The notes below the pieces were generated by a model. That model was not told the DNA's origin. It did not search any database and saw only the letters and a list, made by a program, of their open reading frames with translations. Position numbers and translations under genes: made by a program. Shown here piece after piece: positions 1 to 7,904 of a DNA stretch of 20,043 nucleotides. How positions within the stretch are numbered: position 1 is the stretch's first letter; each line of letters starts with the position of its first letter. The DNA is from Saccoglossus kowalevskii (taxonomy: Eukaryota > Hemichordata > Enteropneusta > Harrimaniidae): assembly GCF_000003605.2 (NCBI RefSeq), contig NW_003156743.1, positions 200,057-220,099 on the forward strand. Direction: 5' to 3'.

Positions 1-2
1 TT

Positions 3-101
3 TACCCACCCACGAATAGTGGGCTCAACCACGTGCAACCCTTAACTTGGTTTGACACGGTCGATCGCCGTGAGTTTATGGCGTACGAACAGGCTGTATA
101 G
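3..101 (+). pseudogene. Fragment of a DDE_1 (pogo-like) transposase, late catalytic domain
   Basis: An open run enters from the left edge and ends at TAG 99-101. It reads YPPTNSGLNHVQPL, then WFDTVDRREFMAYEQ. In pogo/Tigger transposases a proline- and asparagine-rich loop followed by QPLD lies just before the last catalytic acidic residue, then a basic and aromatic helix (K/R-x-x-YR). The match is short and partly degenerate. The D after QPL is not kept, and no intact reading frame links it to the next run. The position just inside a pogo-like terminus is the main support. Confidence 0.3.
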
Positions 102-194
102 CTTTCGCTTTGACATGCTGCTCAATTGAGAAATAGAGATCAGAATTCTATGAATTCAACTCATTGTAGCGAGTTTTTGTAGAGGTATACCAAA

Positions 195-326
195 ATGGGA
201 CCGGCCAAGAAGTACGTACGGTCACTACTCGACACCCCTGTTGACACCTTGAGTAAGGCCACTGTTGCTCATTGGGTCTCAGCAATTGACGGACAGTGGG
301 TGTTAAGTTGTCTCTTTAACGGTTAG
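195..326 (+). pseudogene. Possible C-terminal fragment of the pogo-like transposase (43 codons)
   Basis: An ATG at 195 opens a 43-codon frame ending at TAG 324. It contains LSKATVAHWVSAIDGQWVLS. The C-terminal part of pogo-type transposases commonly has a V-x-x-W-(V/I)-x-x-A-W segment followed by a serine-phenylalanine-cysteine-glycine motif (..SF..CGI). VAHWVSAID and LSCLFNG fit this loosely. It lies about 140 bp from the terminal repeats, which is the right place for the end of the transposase frame. It could also be a chance open frame. Confidence 0.3.
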
Positions 327-419
327 TTAAAAACACTATGCCACGAAACATTAGTCTTTGTACTTGAAAATTGCTGTCAAAACACAATAGAAATTTTGGG
401 AGCCATCCAAGTACCCGTT

Positions 420-469
420 ACTTAGCCGAATCGCGACTTACCGAGGCGCGACTTAGCGAGGGGCCACTG
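420..469 (+). repeat. Transposon terminal repeat tip: three tandem 15-16 bp units
   Basis: Units lie at 420-435 (ACTTAGCCGAATCGCG), 436-450 (ACTTACCGAGGCGCG) and 451-465 (ACTTAGCGAGGGGCC), followed by ACTG at 466-469 and a TA at 470-471. The repeat pattern next to a terminal CAGT on the other strand is typical of subterminal binding sites in pogo/Tigger elements. Its high GC content contrasts with the AT-rich flank that starts immediately after. Confidence 0.55.
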
Positions 470-471
470 TA

Positions 472-2945
472 CTTTCAATTGAACTTAGATATGTCGGTCA
501 TAAGATATTATCAGATATATTGGTAAGTTCGGAAGATACGCTGATTGTTCTTGGATCAAGGGTAGCTAAAATACTTAATAGATGATCTCATAAATAGTAT
601 CAATATTACCGCTTTAATCAAGCCATATGATATTCAATACAGTTAAGTATATACTGAACACAATAGTATAGGATTATTATAAGCCTAACGCAAAGTATTC
701 ATAATAATGAAGGAAGCAGTAGTGAATTGGATGACGTACTGTTGAGATATCCTCGGAATTACCGCAGGAATTTTCGTCATTCTGATCAAACCGAATTGTA
801 TATAAAGCAAAAACCTGAGCAAAAATCATTGCAATATTTTCTCTTTATACGTGTAATCGTTTAAACTGCATTAACTAATAAAGATATGGTGCACACTGTT
901 CGATGCCACACAATTACAGCTTAATACATATAGTGATAGTATATACAATAAACTATAGGAAATACGTGCCTGATTTGTTTGCTGCGGCGTTCAAGACAAT
1001 ACCAGTGAAAACAGCAAACCAAAAAACTGAAATTAAATTATAATATTAATAATATAAGATTATTAACATACATAATCGTAAACATATGTTTAGTAAGGTA
1101 ACACATCCCACTCACTGACTGGCCCATGTAATTATTATGATGGTGTTGGGTATTGTACTAAAATGTTATTTAACAGAATATTTGAATGATTACAACAATA
1201 AATGTATGATTTTAAGACTAGACACTACGTAACAGTTTTTAGTCACATGATCAGTGTGTAAAATAACAACGAAACCATCGAAGACATCTACAACAAGAAT
1301 AATGTACGCCATTGAGTCCGATTAAAAAAACATTAATGATCGGAAATATGTATGCCAACTATATCCATCATTTGAAACAGAAAAGAACACGACATCCCAG
1401 TCTTTCCTAATGTTGGATTTCAACTTACGTGCAATGAATTTCAGTGTCGCTCTATAAACCATTTTTCACAACAATCCTAAATCCGCTGTATCATTCACTT
1501 GTACCTACTCGCAGTGGTCATATCTGCTCATTGAATTTACTTGATGATGTTAAATGCGTGTATGACTTGAGGCGGATTCATGAAGTACTATAACATCTGC
1601 CATTATATCGTTTTTGATAGCGCACAACCAATTGGAAACCATCATCAAATAATTAATGCTCATACAGACAAATTCAAGCATCTACTAGACCAATTCATAC
1701 GCATAAAACTATTTCCTTGCATATAAAACACTCAACAAAGTCCAGGAATATGTAAAAGGACGCGAATATTGTAACATATTTCAATACACCTATTTGTATG
1801 AATATTAAGTAATATTAATAAAGTAACATCAAGTTAATAATTTTACAGATATGTAAATTTGTCATTCGATGTATTCAATCTTGCCTCATAATAGTAGCAG
1901 AGTTGAGAGTTCTAGTCAAAAAATGTTTTAAACTTGTGCCCTACGGCATGGGTGTGTCGAACGATCAGCAACAACAATTTCAGTGACAACTGTCATGTAT
2001 AGCCAGATAAATACAAAGAAATTTTGTTTTCTCAAGCATGTATTTATTTACCATAACAACCAATCATTATTCAATTTCTACCTGCTATTTACACTATTGT
2101 ATCCCACTTACTAACTCGCAAAGCTTGCTTTCAGTATGCGACTATCATTATTACCGAACAAGCACCAGGCTGACGTTTGCATTACTATCAGTAGTAGTTC
2201 AATATAGTAGTACTTATATGGCAAACACACATCGTAGTTTCTTTCGACATATAAGTTACATACACCAGCTCAATATTATATTGGTGGTCTTTGTTTACAA
2301 GTTCAAGGCCATCGGCCAATAAAAGTATACACATAAATATTCTTAAATTACAAAAATCCGTAATATCGCTTCTACGTTTCAATGTGTGATAAGCATAGGC
2401 TGCCAAACATTTAATTATATTGGTTTCTTGTGAAGTTAATAATTCTTCAAATTTATAAAAAGATGGAGGGTTGAAATAGTATTTGGAAGATACAATTGAC
2501 GAAATTCAGAATAAAATGGGCATACTAAAAGGAAGTGGTATTCGTTTTCAATTTGATTTGCAACACAGACTTGACAAAGTCGCTGGTCTCTCTCAAGTGT
2601 TCCCCTGTCAGTTTCGATGCGCAGGCTATGCGAAGAGCAACGAAAACATGCTAAGGTTTTTTTGTGAGGGTTGATAATGACCGAAGTAAGATATTTTTTC
2701 CGCTGTAGTGCTGTTTCAAATTCTCAAACGTACATATGTAACTTAGCCAGTTATGCTGCAAGTAACATTTAAATCTAACAGTAAATGTTTCCATAAACGT
2801 GCTTGTATTGTTAAGGTTAAGTAAGCAAAATTCTGCTGCGCATTTGTTTTGCGCATGCAAACTCCCTAGCTTAGTTGAAACAAAATTGTGTGTTCTGCGT
2901 CGTATGCTGTCAATGTTTGCTCGATCGTGACTTGCGGTGTATGCA
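472..2945. other. AT-rich stretch without a recognisable gene
   Basis: About 2.5 kb with strongly AT-rich composition and many short A/T runs. Open frames of 60-95 codons at 2038-2322 (+), 2188-2406 (-), 2483-2674 (+) and 2651-3001 (-) show no family motif, no consistent splice context, and overlap each other on opposite strands. The left part of the Mutator-like element (promoter, 5' terminal repeat) may lie in 2400-2945, but no inverted repeat partner was found by eye. Confidence 0.5.
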
Positions 2946-3388
2946 ATGTCGGCCATAAGAAAATTTCTCTCTGGGAAGGAAAAAAGAAGACCTTGTGGCA
3001 ACAGCGAATTCGGAAAGATGTTGTAATTTTGTAGCGAGTCATTCGGGTGAACAGGGGCGATTGACCATCAGTTGCGAGAGTGACCGGGATGTAAACAATG
3101 AAAATGGCGCAGCAGACGACAATGTCACCCGTAATAAAGATATTCCGTGGGACGAAGGCATCAGAATGGTGAATTTGGACGTTTTATCCAAGGGTTTAGA
3201 CAGTTGTAATGTTTGTTCTTAACATCTAAGACTTAGTAGTTGCGTGGGAGAGTCAAAATACGGCGGTGGCTGTAATCTTCACATACCATGCGATCAGTCT
3301 GCCTCCATATACACCAACAAAACACAACACAAAGAAGGGAAGACATGCGGTATGGGTGCATTTGACATTGATACTAAAATAGCAACAG
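2946..3388 (+). pseudogene. Mutator-like gene exon 1: N-terminus and Cys-rich region
   Basis: ATG 2946 starts MSAIRKFLSGKEKRRPCGNS, a basic N-terminus closing at TAA 3024. From 2995 the next frame carries the recognised part: RNKDIPWDEGIRMVNLDVLS, then LDSCNVCS, a TAA at 3220-3222, then HLRLSSCVGESKYGGGCNLH, IPC and FDIDTKIATG. The family has a G-R-x-(V/I)-x-x-x-x-L-(A/S) start followed by a CxxC, a later Cys and an F-D-(I/V)-N-T-K segment, so the stop sits where a coding residue (often Ser or Pro) is expected. The donor is G/GTATGT at 3388/3389, phase 1. The need to change frame between 2946 and about 3030 implies a one-base shift; alternatively translation began elsewhere. Confidence 0.65.
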
Positions 3389-3584
3389 GTATGTTTCTTA
3401 TATTTTAATGTGTTGATATGTTTTTCGAGATTACTGCACCAAAATGTTGCCTTGAATGAAATCACTTCCTGAAAAATATCTCCGTGCAGGAAGGGGGGGA
3501 GTAGATTATTAGATTGTATTTTAAGTTTAATTTACATAGCTATTTTATTTACGAATCCCTTGTCAATATTGTCTTTCCCTAAAG

Positions 3585-3771
3585 GTATGATCAATGCTGG
3601 TATTGGCGAACGTCATGTAAATTCTATGTTTACTGCAATGTCAATACCAAGCATACATAGTACAACATTGAAACGAAAAGAAAGAGAGACTAGTGAAGCA
3701 ATTATAAAAGTGGCCAAGGAATCCTGTGTACATGCTTTAGTTGATGAGATGTCTTCTTCCAAAAAACCAAG
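3585..3771 (+). pseudogene. Mutator-like gene exon 2: N-terminal domain end
   Basis: The acceptor CCCTAAAG ends at 3584 and the exon opens in phase 1 (completing Gly), reading GMINAGIGERHVNSMFTAMS, then IPSIHSTTLKRKERETSEAI, then KVAKESCVHALVDEM. This is the most family-like part of the N-terminal domain: (G)MxxAGIG..(H/Q)(V/L)N..L(S/T)..NIPP(I/M)....LK.RE.E.G..I..VA..SC..A. No stop or shift lies within the exon. The donor is AG/GTATTA at 3771/3772, phase 2. Lengths and phases join cleanly to exons 1 and 3. Confidence 0.75.
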
Positions 3772-4026
3772 GTATTAATGTTAAAAATATTACATAATAA
3801 TGTGTGCCAATGTAATCAGTATTTTAACATGTTTCTGTAGTGGCCAATATTTGTGTTCCCATGTACTGAATGACAGTTATCTTTACTTGAAATATATTCA
3901 GTGTTCCCTCTGGCTAATTTGCTTGTGGCTAAATATTGTTAGCTAAATATGTAGCAAAATTTCAATATCATTTGAGTTGAAATTAATTTGAAGACCAAAC
4001 ATTTAATCTGTTTTCTATTCATTTAG

Positions 4027-4098
4027 AATTGATGTGTCATATGATGGTGGATGGTAGAAGAGGGGAGGGAAGTGGAAGAGTTTACACAAGTTTAGCAG
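4027..4098 (+). pseudogene. Mutator-like gene exon 3: first catalytic Asp (VSYDGGW)
   Basis: The acceptor ATTTAG ends at 4026. The exon completes Arg and reads IDVSYDGGW, then TAG at 4055, KRG, and after a shift GSGRVYTSLAG. The family has (V/I)SYD(M/A/G)GWQKRG.GR.Y.S.(S/T)G. The TAG therefore replaces a CAG glutamine codon (one base), and the duplicated GGGA at 4067-4070 explains the shift: dropping it restores GSGRVYTSLAG. The D in VSYD is in the position of the first catalytic acid of the transposase core. The donor is G/GTAATA at 4098/4099, phase 1. This small exon carries two disabling changes within 16 bp. Confidence 0.7.
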
Positions 4099-4203
4099 GT
4101 AATATTATACTTTGTACTTGCCAATATTTGTAATTTATGGCAAATAATTTCACTAAGACAATGGCCAAACAAATTATTTAAGTCTGTGAGTGGTGAATAA
4201 AGT

Positions 4204-4208
4204 CAAAT

Positions 4209-4255
<47 letters not shown>

Positions 4256-4278
4256 CAATCAATCAATCAATCAATCAA
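4204..4278 (+). repeat. (TCAA)n microsatellite inside a Mutator-like intron
   Basis: About seventeen TCAA units with one AAAC variant near 4253. It is preceded by GTGAATAAAGTCAAATAA and followed by degenerate TCAA-like sequence to about 4370. It lies in the intron between exons 3 and 4. A sequence with AATAAA running into (TCAA)n is often the 3' tail of a short retroposed element, so the repeat may have grown from such a tail; no body of such an element was recognised. Confidence 0.9.
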
Positions 4279-4457
4279 AAAAAGAAAATTAGTCAATCCA
4301 TGCATTCAAATCAACCAGTCAGCCAAAAAACAATCATTAGTCTGTCCACTCAATCACTCAACCAATAATTTAACTAATAGAGATACTTTATAAACGAATT
4401 AATAAAATATTTGGTAGTTGTAGTTAGTTTAATAAAGTGTATTTTACTTACGTCATG

Positions 4458-5216
4458 GTACAGTTCTAGGCTATCAGACAGGCAAGGTACTTTCATACAG
4501 TACAAGATGTAAACTGTGTCGTGTTTGTGAAGGTGCGCAAATGATGGGAAAGGAGACTCGGTGTCATAGCTGTCATAAGAACTGGTTAGGCAGTTTAAAA
4601 GCTATGGGGACAGATATTGCTGTTGAAGCAATAAAAGAAACTGAGCAAAAAGGTGAAATAGCCAGCATAACAATGGATAGATTGCAAACAAAAATAAAAA
4701 ATGACAAGGTAAAAAATAACCACACAAAGAAAGGATTTACTAATAAACTGTATAAGTTAAAGGAAGATTACAAGCAGTTATTAACAAAGGTCATAAACTA
4801 TTTACAGAAGTGTTTTAGTTATGCAATCTCTCAAAATCGTGACAGTGTTAGTAGCATGCAAAAGAATCTGAAATCTATAATCCCACATGCATTTGGAGAC
4901 CATACACATTGTTATGGCAGTTGGTGTCAATATTTAGTTGACCCTGCTAATTACAAACACAGTAGCCTGCCTTATGGAAAGGAATTGTGTAGTGATGATC
5001 TAAGAGCAAGTTCAGATAAGATTATGAAGACTTACATAGATAGTTCAAATGACTTAGCTAGGATGGGTTCAACACAGGGTAATGAAAATATGAATATGGT
5101 GATAGCTTCTAAGGCACCAAAAGCAAAACACTACAGTGGCTCTGATAGCTTCAATGTCCACATTGCAGCAGCTGTTGCCCAGAAGGACATAGGGCATACA
5201 TATGTGTGTCAGGTTG
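4458..5216 (+). pseudogene. Mutator-like gene exon 4: transposase core
   Basis: This is the largest intact piece: 253 codons open from 4458. It starts (G)TVLGYQTGKVLSYSTR, then CKLCRVCEGAQ, CHSCHKNWLGSLKAMGTDIA, ITMDRLQTKI, NHTKKGFTNKLYKL, YLQKCFSYAISQN, IIPHAFGDH, WCQYL, YKHSSLPYGKEL, RMGSTQGNENMNMVIASKAP and HYSGSD, then AAAVAQKDIGHTYVCQV. In the family the MD motif carries the second catalytic acid and is usually followed by D/E-D-S/A; here it is MDRLQTK, so that loop is altered, and the stretch before NHTKKGF is shorter than usual. The expected acceptor AG before 4458 reads TG (CATG), so splicing may be lost. The donor is G/GTAAAT at 5216/5217, phase 1. Confidence 0.8.
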
Positions 5217-6208
5217 GTAAATTAGCTTATACATGTAGTTCTACACCCATACTAATTGTATGTATGACTATAAATGCATGTATTTATATTGACACAATAG
5301 AGAGTAGTTAAATGTTAAGTAAATACTTATGTGTAAAATCACTCATAGTATAAATAAATTGTGGCACAGTAATTCACTGAATGTGCAGACATACATTGTA
5401 TGTTGTGTATATACCCCTGTACTCACCGGATAGATATAATTATGACAAATGTTGTTAAGATAAGTTATACAGTGCCTGAACATTTTATAGGCAATGTCCC
5501 AATTTCAACACACATAAAAAAGACTGACTGTATGTTTACATTAGAGAATACTACTATGGTGAACCATATATTTTGCTATTTAATCTGGGTCAACCAAAAA
5601 AATAACTTGTCACCCAGTAGTGCATGCCAAACAAGAAAAACAAAAATCCAAAACAAGAGAAAAAAAAACTACAACGATAGTATTATGATATTGTATTGCT
5701 GGGGGACATAAAGTACAACATTCACTCTAAAAGGTGGGAAGGGGTTAAATTTCTACTTTTTCAAAAGAAAAGGGGTCCAAAATTCGAGTTTTGCAGCCAT
5801 AGAAAATAGTAGGCCAAAATACCGCCTTTTCCAGAAGCAGTGTCTTTCCAAAATCCAAAGGCGCCAGCTAGCCAGGCCGATAGACAGTAGGCTTCCCTGT
5901 AGCCACCTGAGGAAAACTCATATCTTGGGCAACACTATGTGAGGATTTTGTGTTCAAATTTTATGGCAGAAACATCAGTGTATTCACTTTAGAATTACAC
6001 GATGTTTAGGTAGATGAATAACATTCCAATGTGCTAAAAGAAAAAAAACAATGACTCAAACAAACTCACTTTGAGGTAGTCAGTACTGATATACGGACCG
6101 GCCATAGAAGGCACTGTTGCATATTAAACTCAGAAGTCCCCCCCAATATAAACCAGATGTTTACTAGATTACAGCCAATGTTTCATTTCCTGTTGTTTTT
6201 CCTTGCAG
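5217..6208 (+). other. Intron region where at least one exonuclease exon is missing
   Basis: About 1 kb between exon 4 and the exonuclease segment. Family members have a linker and the first exonuclease motif (F-D-x-E-T) here, but no convincing copy was found in any frame. A 103-codon open frame at 5400-5711 has no family motif. The segment 5740-5900 contains a run of GGGG/AAAA-rich sequence of no known type. The missing exon was either deleted or has decayed beyond recognition. Confidence 0.5.
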
Positions 6209-6319
6209 GTTCAGATGCAGAGATTACTCAACTATCTGCTGTTACTGGTGAGAGACAGTTTGAAGGTTATATATTGCCAAAACAACAGTCCAGTTGTTTC
6301 CAGGATAACTCATCTGATG
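6209..6319 (+). pseudogene. Mutator-like gene exon: exonuclease motif I end (SDAEITQLSA)
   Basis: After the acceptor TTTTTCCTTGCAG ending at 6208, the 111-nt exon reads (G)SDAEITQLSAVTGERQF, then EGYILPKQQSSCF and QDNSSDG. DEDD exonucleases have D-x-E-T-T-G followed by (D/S)-x-E-I-x-Q-(I/L)-(S/A)-(A/C), then a beta strand ending (Y/F)(V/I)LP, and this order is kept. The donor is G/GTAAAA at 6319/6320, phase 1, giving an in-phase join to the next exon. No disabling change is visible inside this exon; its upstream partner with the first catalytic D and E is missing. Confidence 0.75.
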
Positions 6320-6415
6320 GTAAAAAATGGTGAATTGTGCTACCAGAGCCAACCAGTGAAAACAATGGATTTTAAAAAAAAAACATGCTCGGAAAAATTT
6401 CTTTATTTTTTTTAG

Positions 6416-6927
6416 ATGTCAAGAATCCTATTTTAGTTGGTCATAATAGGTTTATGGAAGTTGTTAGTGGTTTTGTGAATACTCTGCCATTGTTTAAATC
6501 TGTGTATCCTGGTGAAGATTCATATGCACAACAAAGTTTGGTTGGTGAATTTGTTGGTCAGGTTTATAGTTTACATAATGCTAGTGTGGATGTGCTTGCA
6601 CTACAGAATTGAATGTTGCAAAATTGACTTGCCAACAATGTTAGATCATAGCTATACATTTGAATATGCTGTTAGTTGTCACGATTACAATAGTAAAAAG
6701 TCATCTAACTATAACACATTGTCTATACTAGTCAACAGCAAAATAATCAGTAAGTCAATGGCACAGAAAATTTCAGGGTCAGGCCCAAGGTACAGTCAAT
6801 GAAGCTGGCTTATGATAGAGGTGACATTGATGGACTTACCAGAATACTTACAGAAAAAATAGATGATATTGTGAGAGTTACAAACAGAATCATCTTAAAT
6901 ATATATGAATATTTCAATAAAAAGTGA
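6416..6927 (+). pseudogene. Mutator-like gene last exon: exonuclease motifs II-III and C-terminus
   Basis: A T-rich acceptor (TTTATTTTTTTTAG) ends at 6415, 97 bp after the previous exon. The exon reads DVKNPILVGHNRF, MEVVSGFVNTLPLFKSVYPG, EDSYAQQSLVGEFVGQVYSL, HNASVDVLALQ, then in the next frame PTMLDHSYTFEYAVSCHDYN and SKIISKSMAQKISGSG, and in a third frame MKLAYDRGDIDGLTRILTEK, ending at TGA 6925-6927. HNxxxxDxxAL is the last DEDD motif (H, D). VGHN should be followed by K-x-F-D and about 20 residues before SGFVDTLP, so a deletion between RF and ME removed the third motif. Single-base shifts lie near 6606 and 6797. Confidence 0.8.
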
Positions 6928-7860
6928 TGGTTATTTTTTATTTAAAAACATGTGTTTTCGCCATGCAAATATAAAATTGTTATTATATCAAGCAAAATCT
7001 AACTGAAGAACACACTAATATAAATTACACAATAATTGTTATTTTGTATATATATATACTATATCAATAAAAATACAAGTTACTTTGTATGAATCATTGT
7101 GTTACTTGCATGTGAGCAATTATTGGTATGGAAATTTTGTTTGATGGTCCTGCTATATTGAATAAATCAAATAGTTACATTACTTATTTAATTTTATCTC
7201 TGCTAAAAGTCATCATTTTCTGGTGCTTTAGAATGAAAAATTGGTCATCCTCCATTCACAAACTCTATACACCTATTCCCATTACAGGTATAAAATGAGT
7301 AGCCTGAGGGGTCTAGTTTTATAACTATCATAACATACTAGCTCATAGTTCGATCAGGTGATTAGTCTATATGAATCTAAAATTTGGTACGTTTAAGATG
7401 CACCGTATTTGGACAATAAAATTAACTTTTTAAAATTTGCCCCCCCCCAACTTACTGGTTATTATACAGAAACTGATAAAATGGCGTCCGTATATTATTT
7501 CAACATCACACAAAGAGGAATATTCACTCCTATAATTTGAAAACGAGTATGGTTACCACCATTTTTTTTCTTGCGCATGTAATTGTCATATGTCCAGCTC
7601 CCCACATGTGAAATATGATTAAATTGTCATTGGTTTTGGGAATTTTGTGAGTTCACCAATTTCAGATTTTTTTTGTTCAGCTAGGGTTATTCAAACAGTC
7701 GATAGTTTTGATTACTATGGTACCACATATCTGTTTAAAATAAAAGTTTTTGATAATTTTGCCAATTATCATTTAAGTAAACGGAGATTTATTATTTGCT
7801 GTGGTAAGTGATACACGATATGATATACCTGTTTTGTCCAGGCTTGGTGAGCCATAATAA
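6928..7860. other. AT-rich flank after the Mutator-like gene, no gene
   Basis: An AATAAA at 7066-7071, 139 bp past the last stop, could be the poly-A signal of the Mutator-like gene; an alternating TA run precedes it at about 7047-7060. The rest has no open frame of interest. AAAATGGCGTC near 7480 resembles a YY1-type motif and is roughly mirrored by GACGCCATATTTT near 7889-7902, which could mark a short inverted-repeat element, but the intervening sequence gives no further support. Confidence 0.4.
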
Positions 7861-7896
7861 AGTGGCGTTACCATGGAAACGAGTGCGGTGACGCCA
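7861..7896. promoter_or_regulatory. Hairpin with an RFX X-box-like palindrome
   Basis: GTTACCATGGAAAC at 7867-7880 fits the X-box pattern GTNRCC-N(0-3)-RGNAAC bound by RFX factors in animals. The larger segment also folds: TGGCGTTACC at 7863-7872 pairs with GGTGACGCCA at 7886-7895 with one non-Watson-Crick position. The motif lies at the 3' edge of the LINE on the other strand, so it may belong to a repeated element rather than a promoter. No gene start is seen nearby. Confidence 0.35.
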
Positions 7897-7904
7897 TATT
7901 TTTA

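Larger units (their letters stand above)
1..471 (+). mobile_element. Right end of a decayed pogo/Tigger-like (Tc1/mariner superfamily) DNA transposon, left part outside window
   Basis: The complement of the right edge starts CAGTGGCCCCTCGC directly next to a TA. Pogo/Tigger elements are known to start CAGT, to use a TA target site, and to carry short repeats of the AACTCGAA type just inside the tip. Here three such repeats sit at 420-465. Upstream, an open run at 3-101 contains PTNSGLNHVQPL, which resembles the P-x-N-x-T-x-x-x-QPLD stretch of DDE_1 transposases. A second run at 195-326 could be the transposase C-terminus. The left inverted repeat must lie outside the window, so the element cannot be closed. 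The TIR call rests on motif resemblance and is inference. Confidence 0.5.
2946..6927 (+). mobile_element. Decayed Mutator-like transposase + DEDD exonuclease gene (DNA transposon derived)
   Basis: Six exon remnants on the plus strand together match the layout of the Mutator-like transposase proteins common in cnidarians, molluscs and other invertebrates: an N-terminal Cys region, a transposase core (VSYDGGW; CRVC...CHSCHKNW; NHTKKGFTN; QKCFSY; PHAFGDH; GSTQGNENMN; SKAPKAKHY), then a DEDD-type exonuclease domain (DAEITQLSAV; LVGHN; VNTLPLFKSVYPG; HNASVDVLALQ). Introns of about 97-360 bp have GT-AG borders and mostly phase 1 joints. In-frame stops at 3220 and 4055, a 4-bp duplication at 4067-4070, shifts near 3020, 6606 and 6797, and a missing exon show it cannot make a full protein. 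Terminal repeats and the target duplication were not found. Confidence 0.78.

Noticed and set aside
2038-2406. Two overlapping opposite-strand open frames of 94 and 72 codons
   Set aside because: AT-rich composition, no motif, mutual overlap; chance.
5400-5711. 103-codon open frame with CMFTLENTTM, considered as the missing F-D-x-E-T exonuclease motif
   Set aside because: Key Asp absent and the frame does not join in phase to the next exon at 6209.
6203-6415. 70-codon frame starting MQVQMQRLLNYLL
   Set aside because: Wrong-frame reading of the exonuclease exon at 6209-6319.
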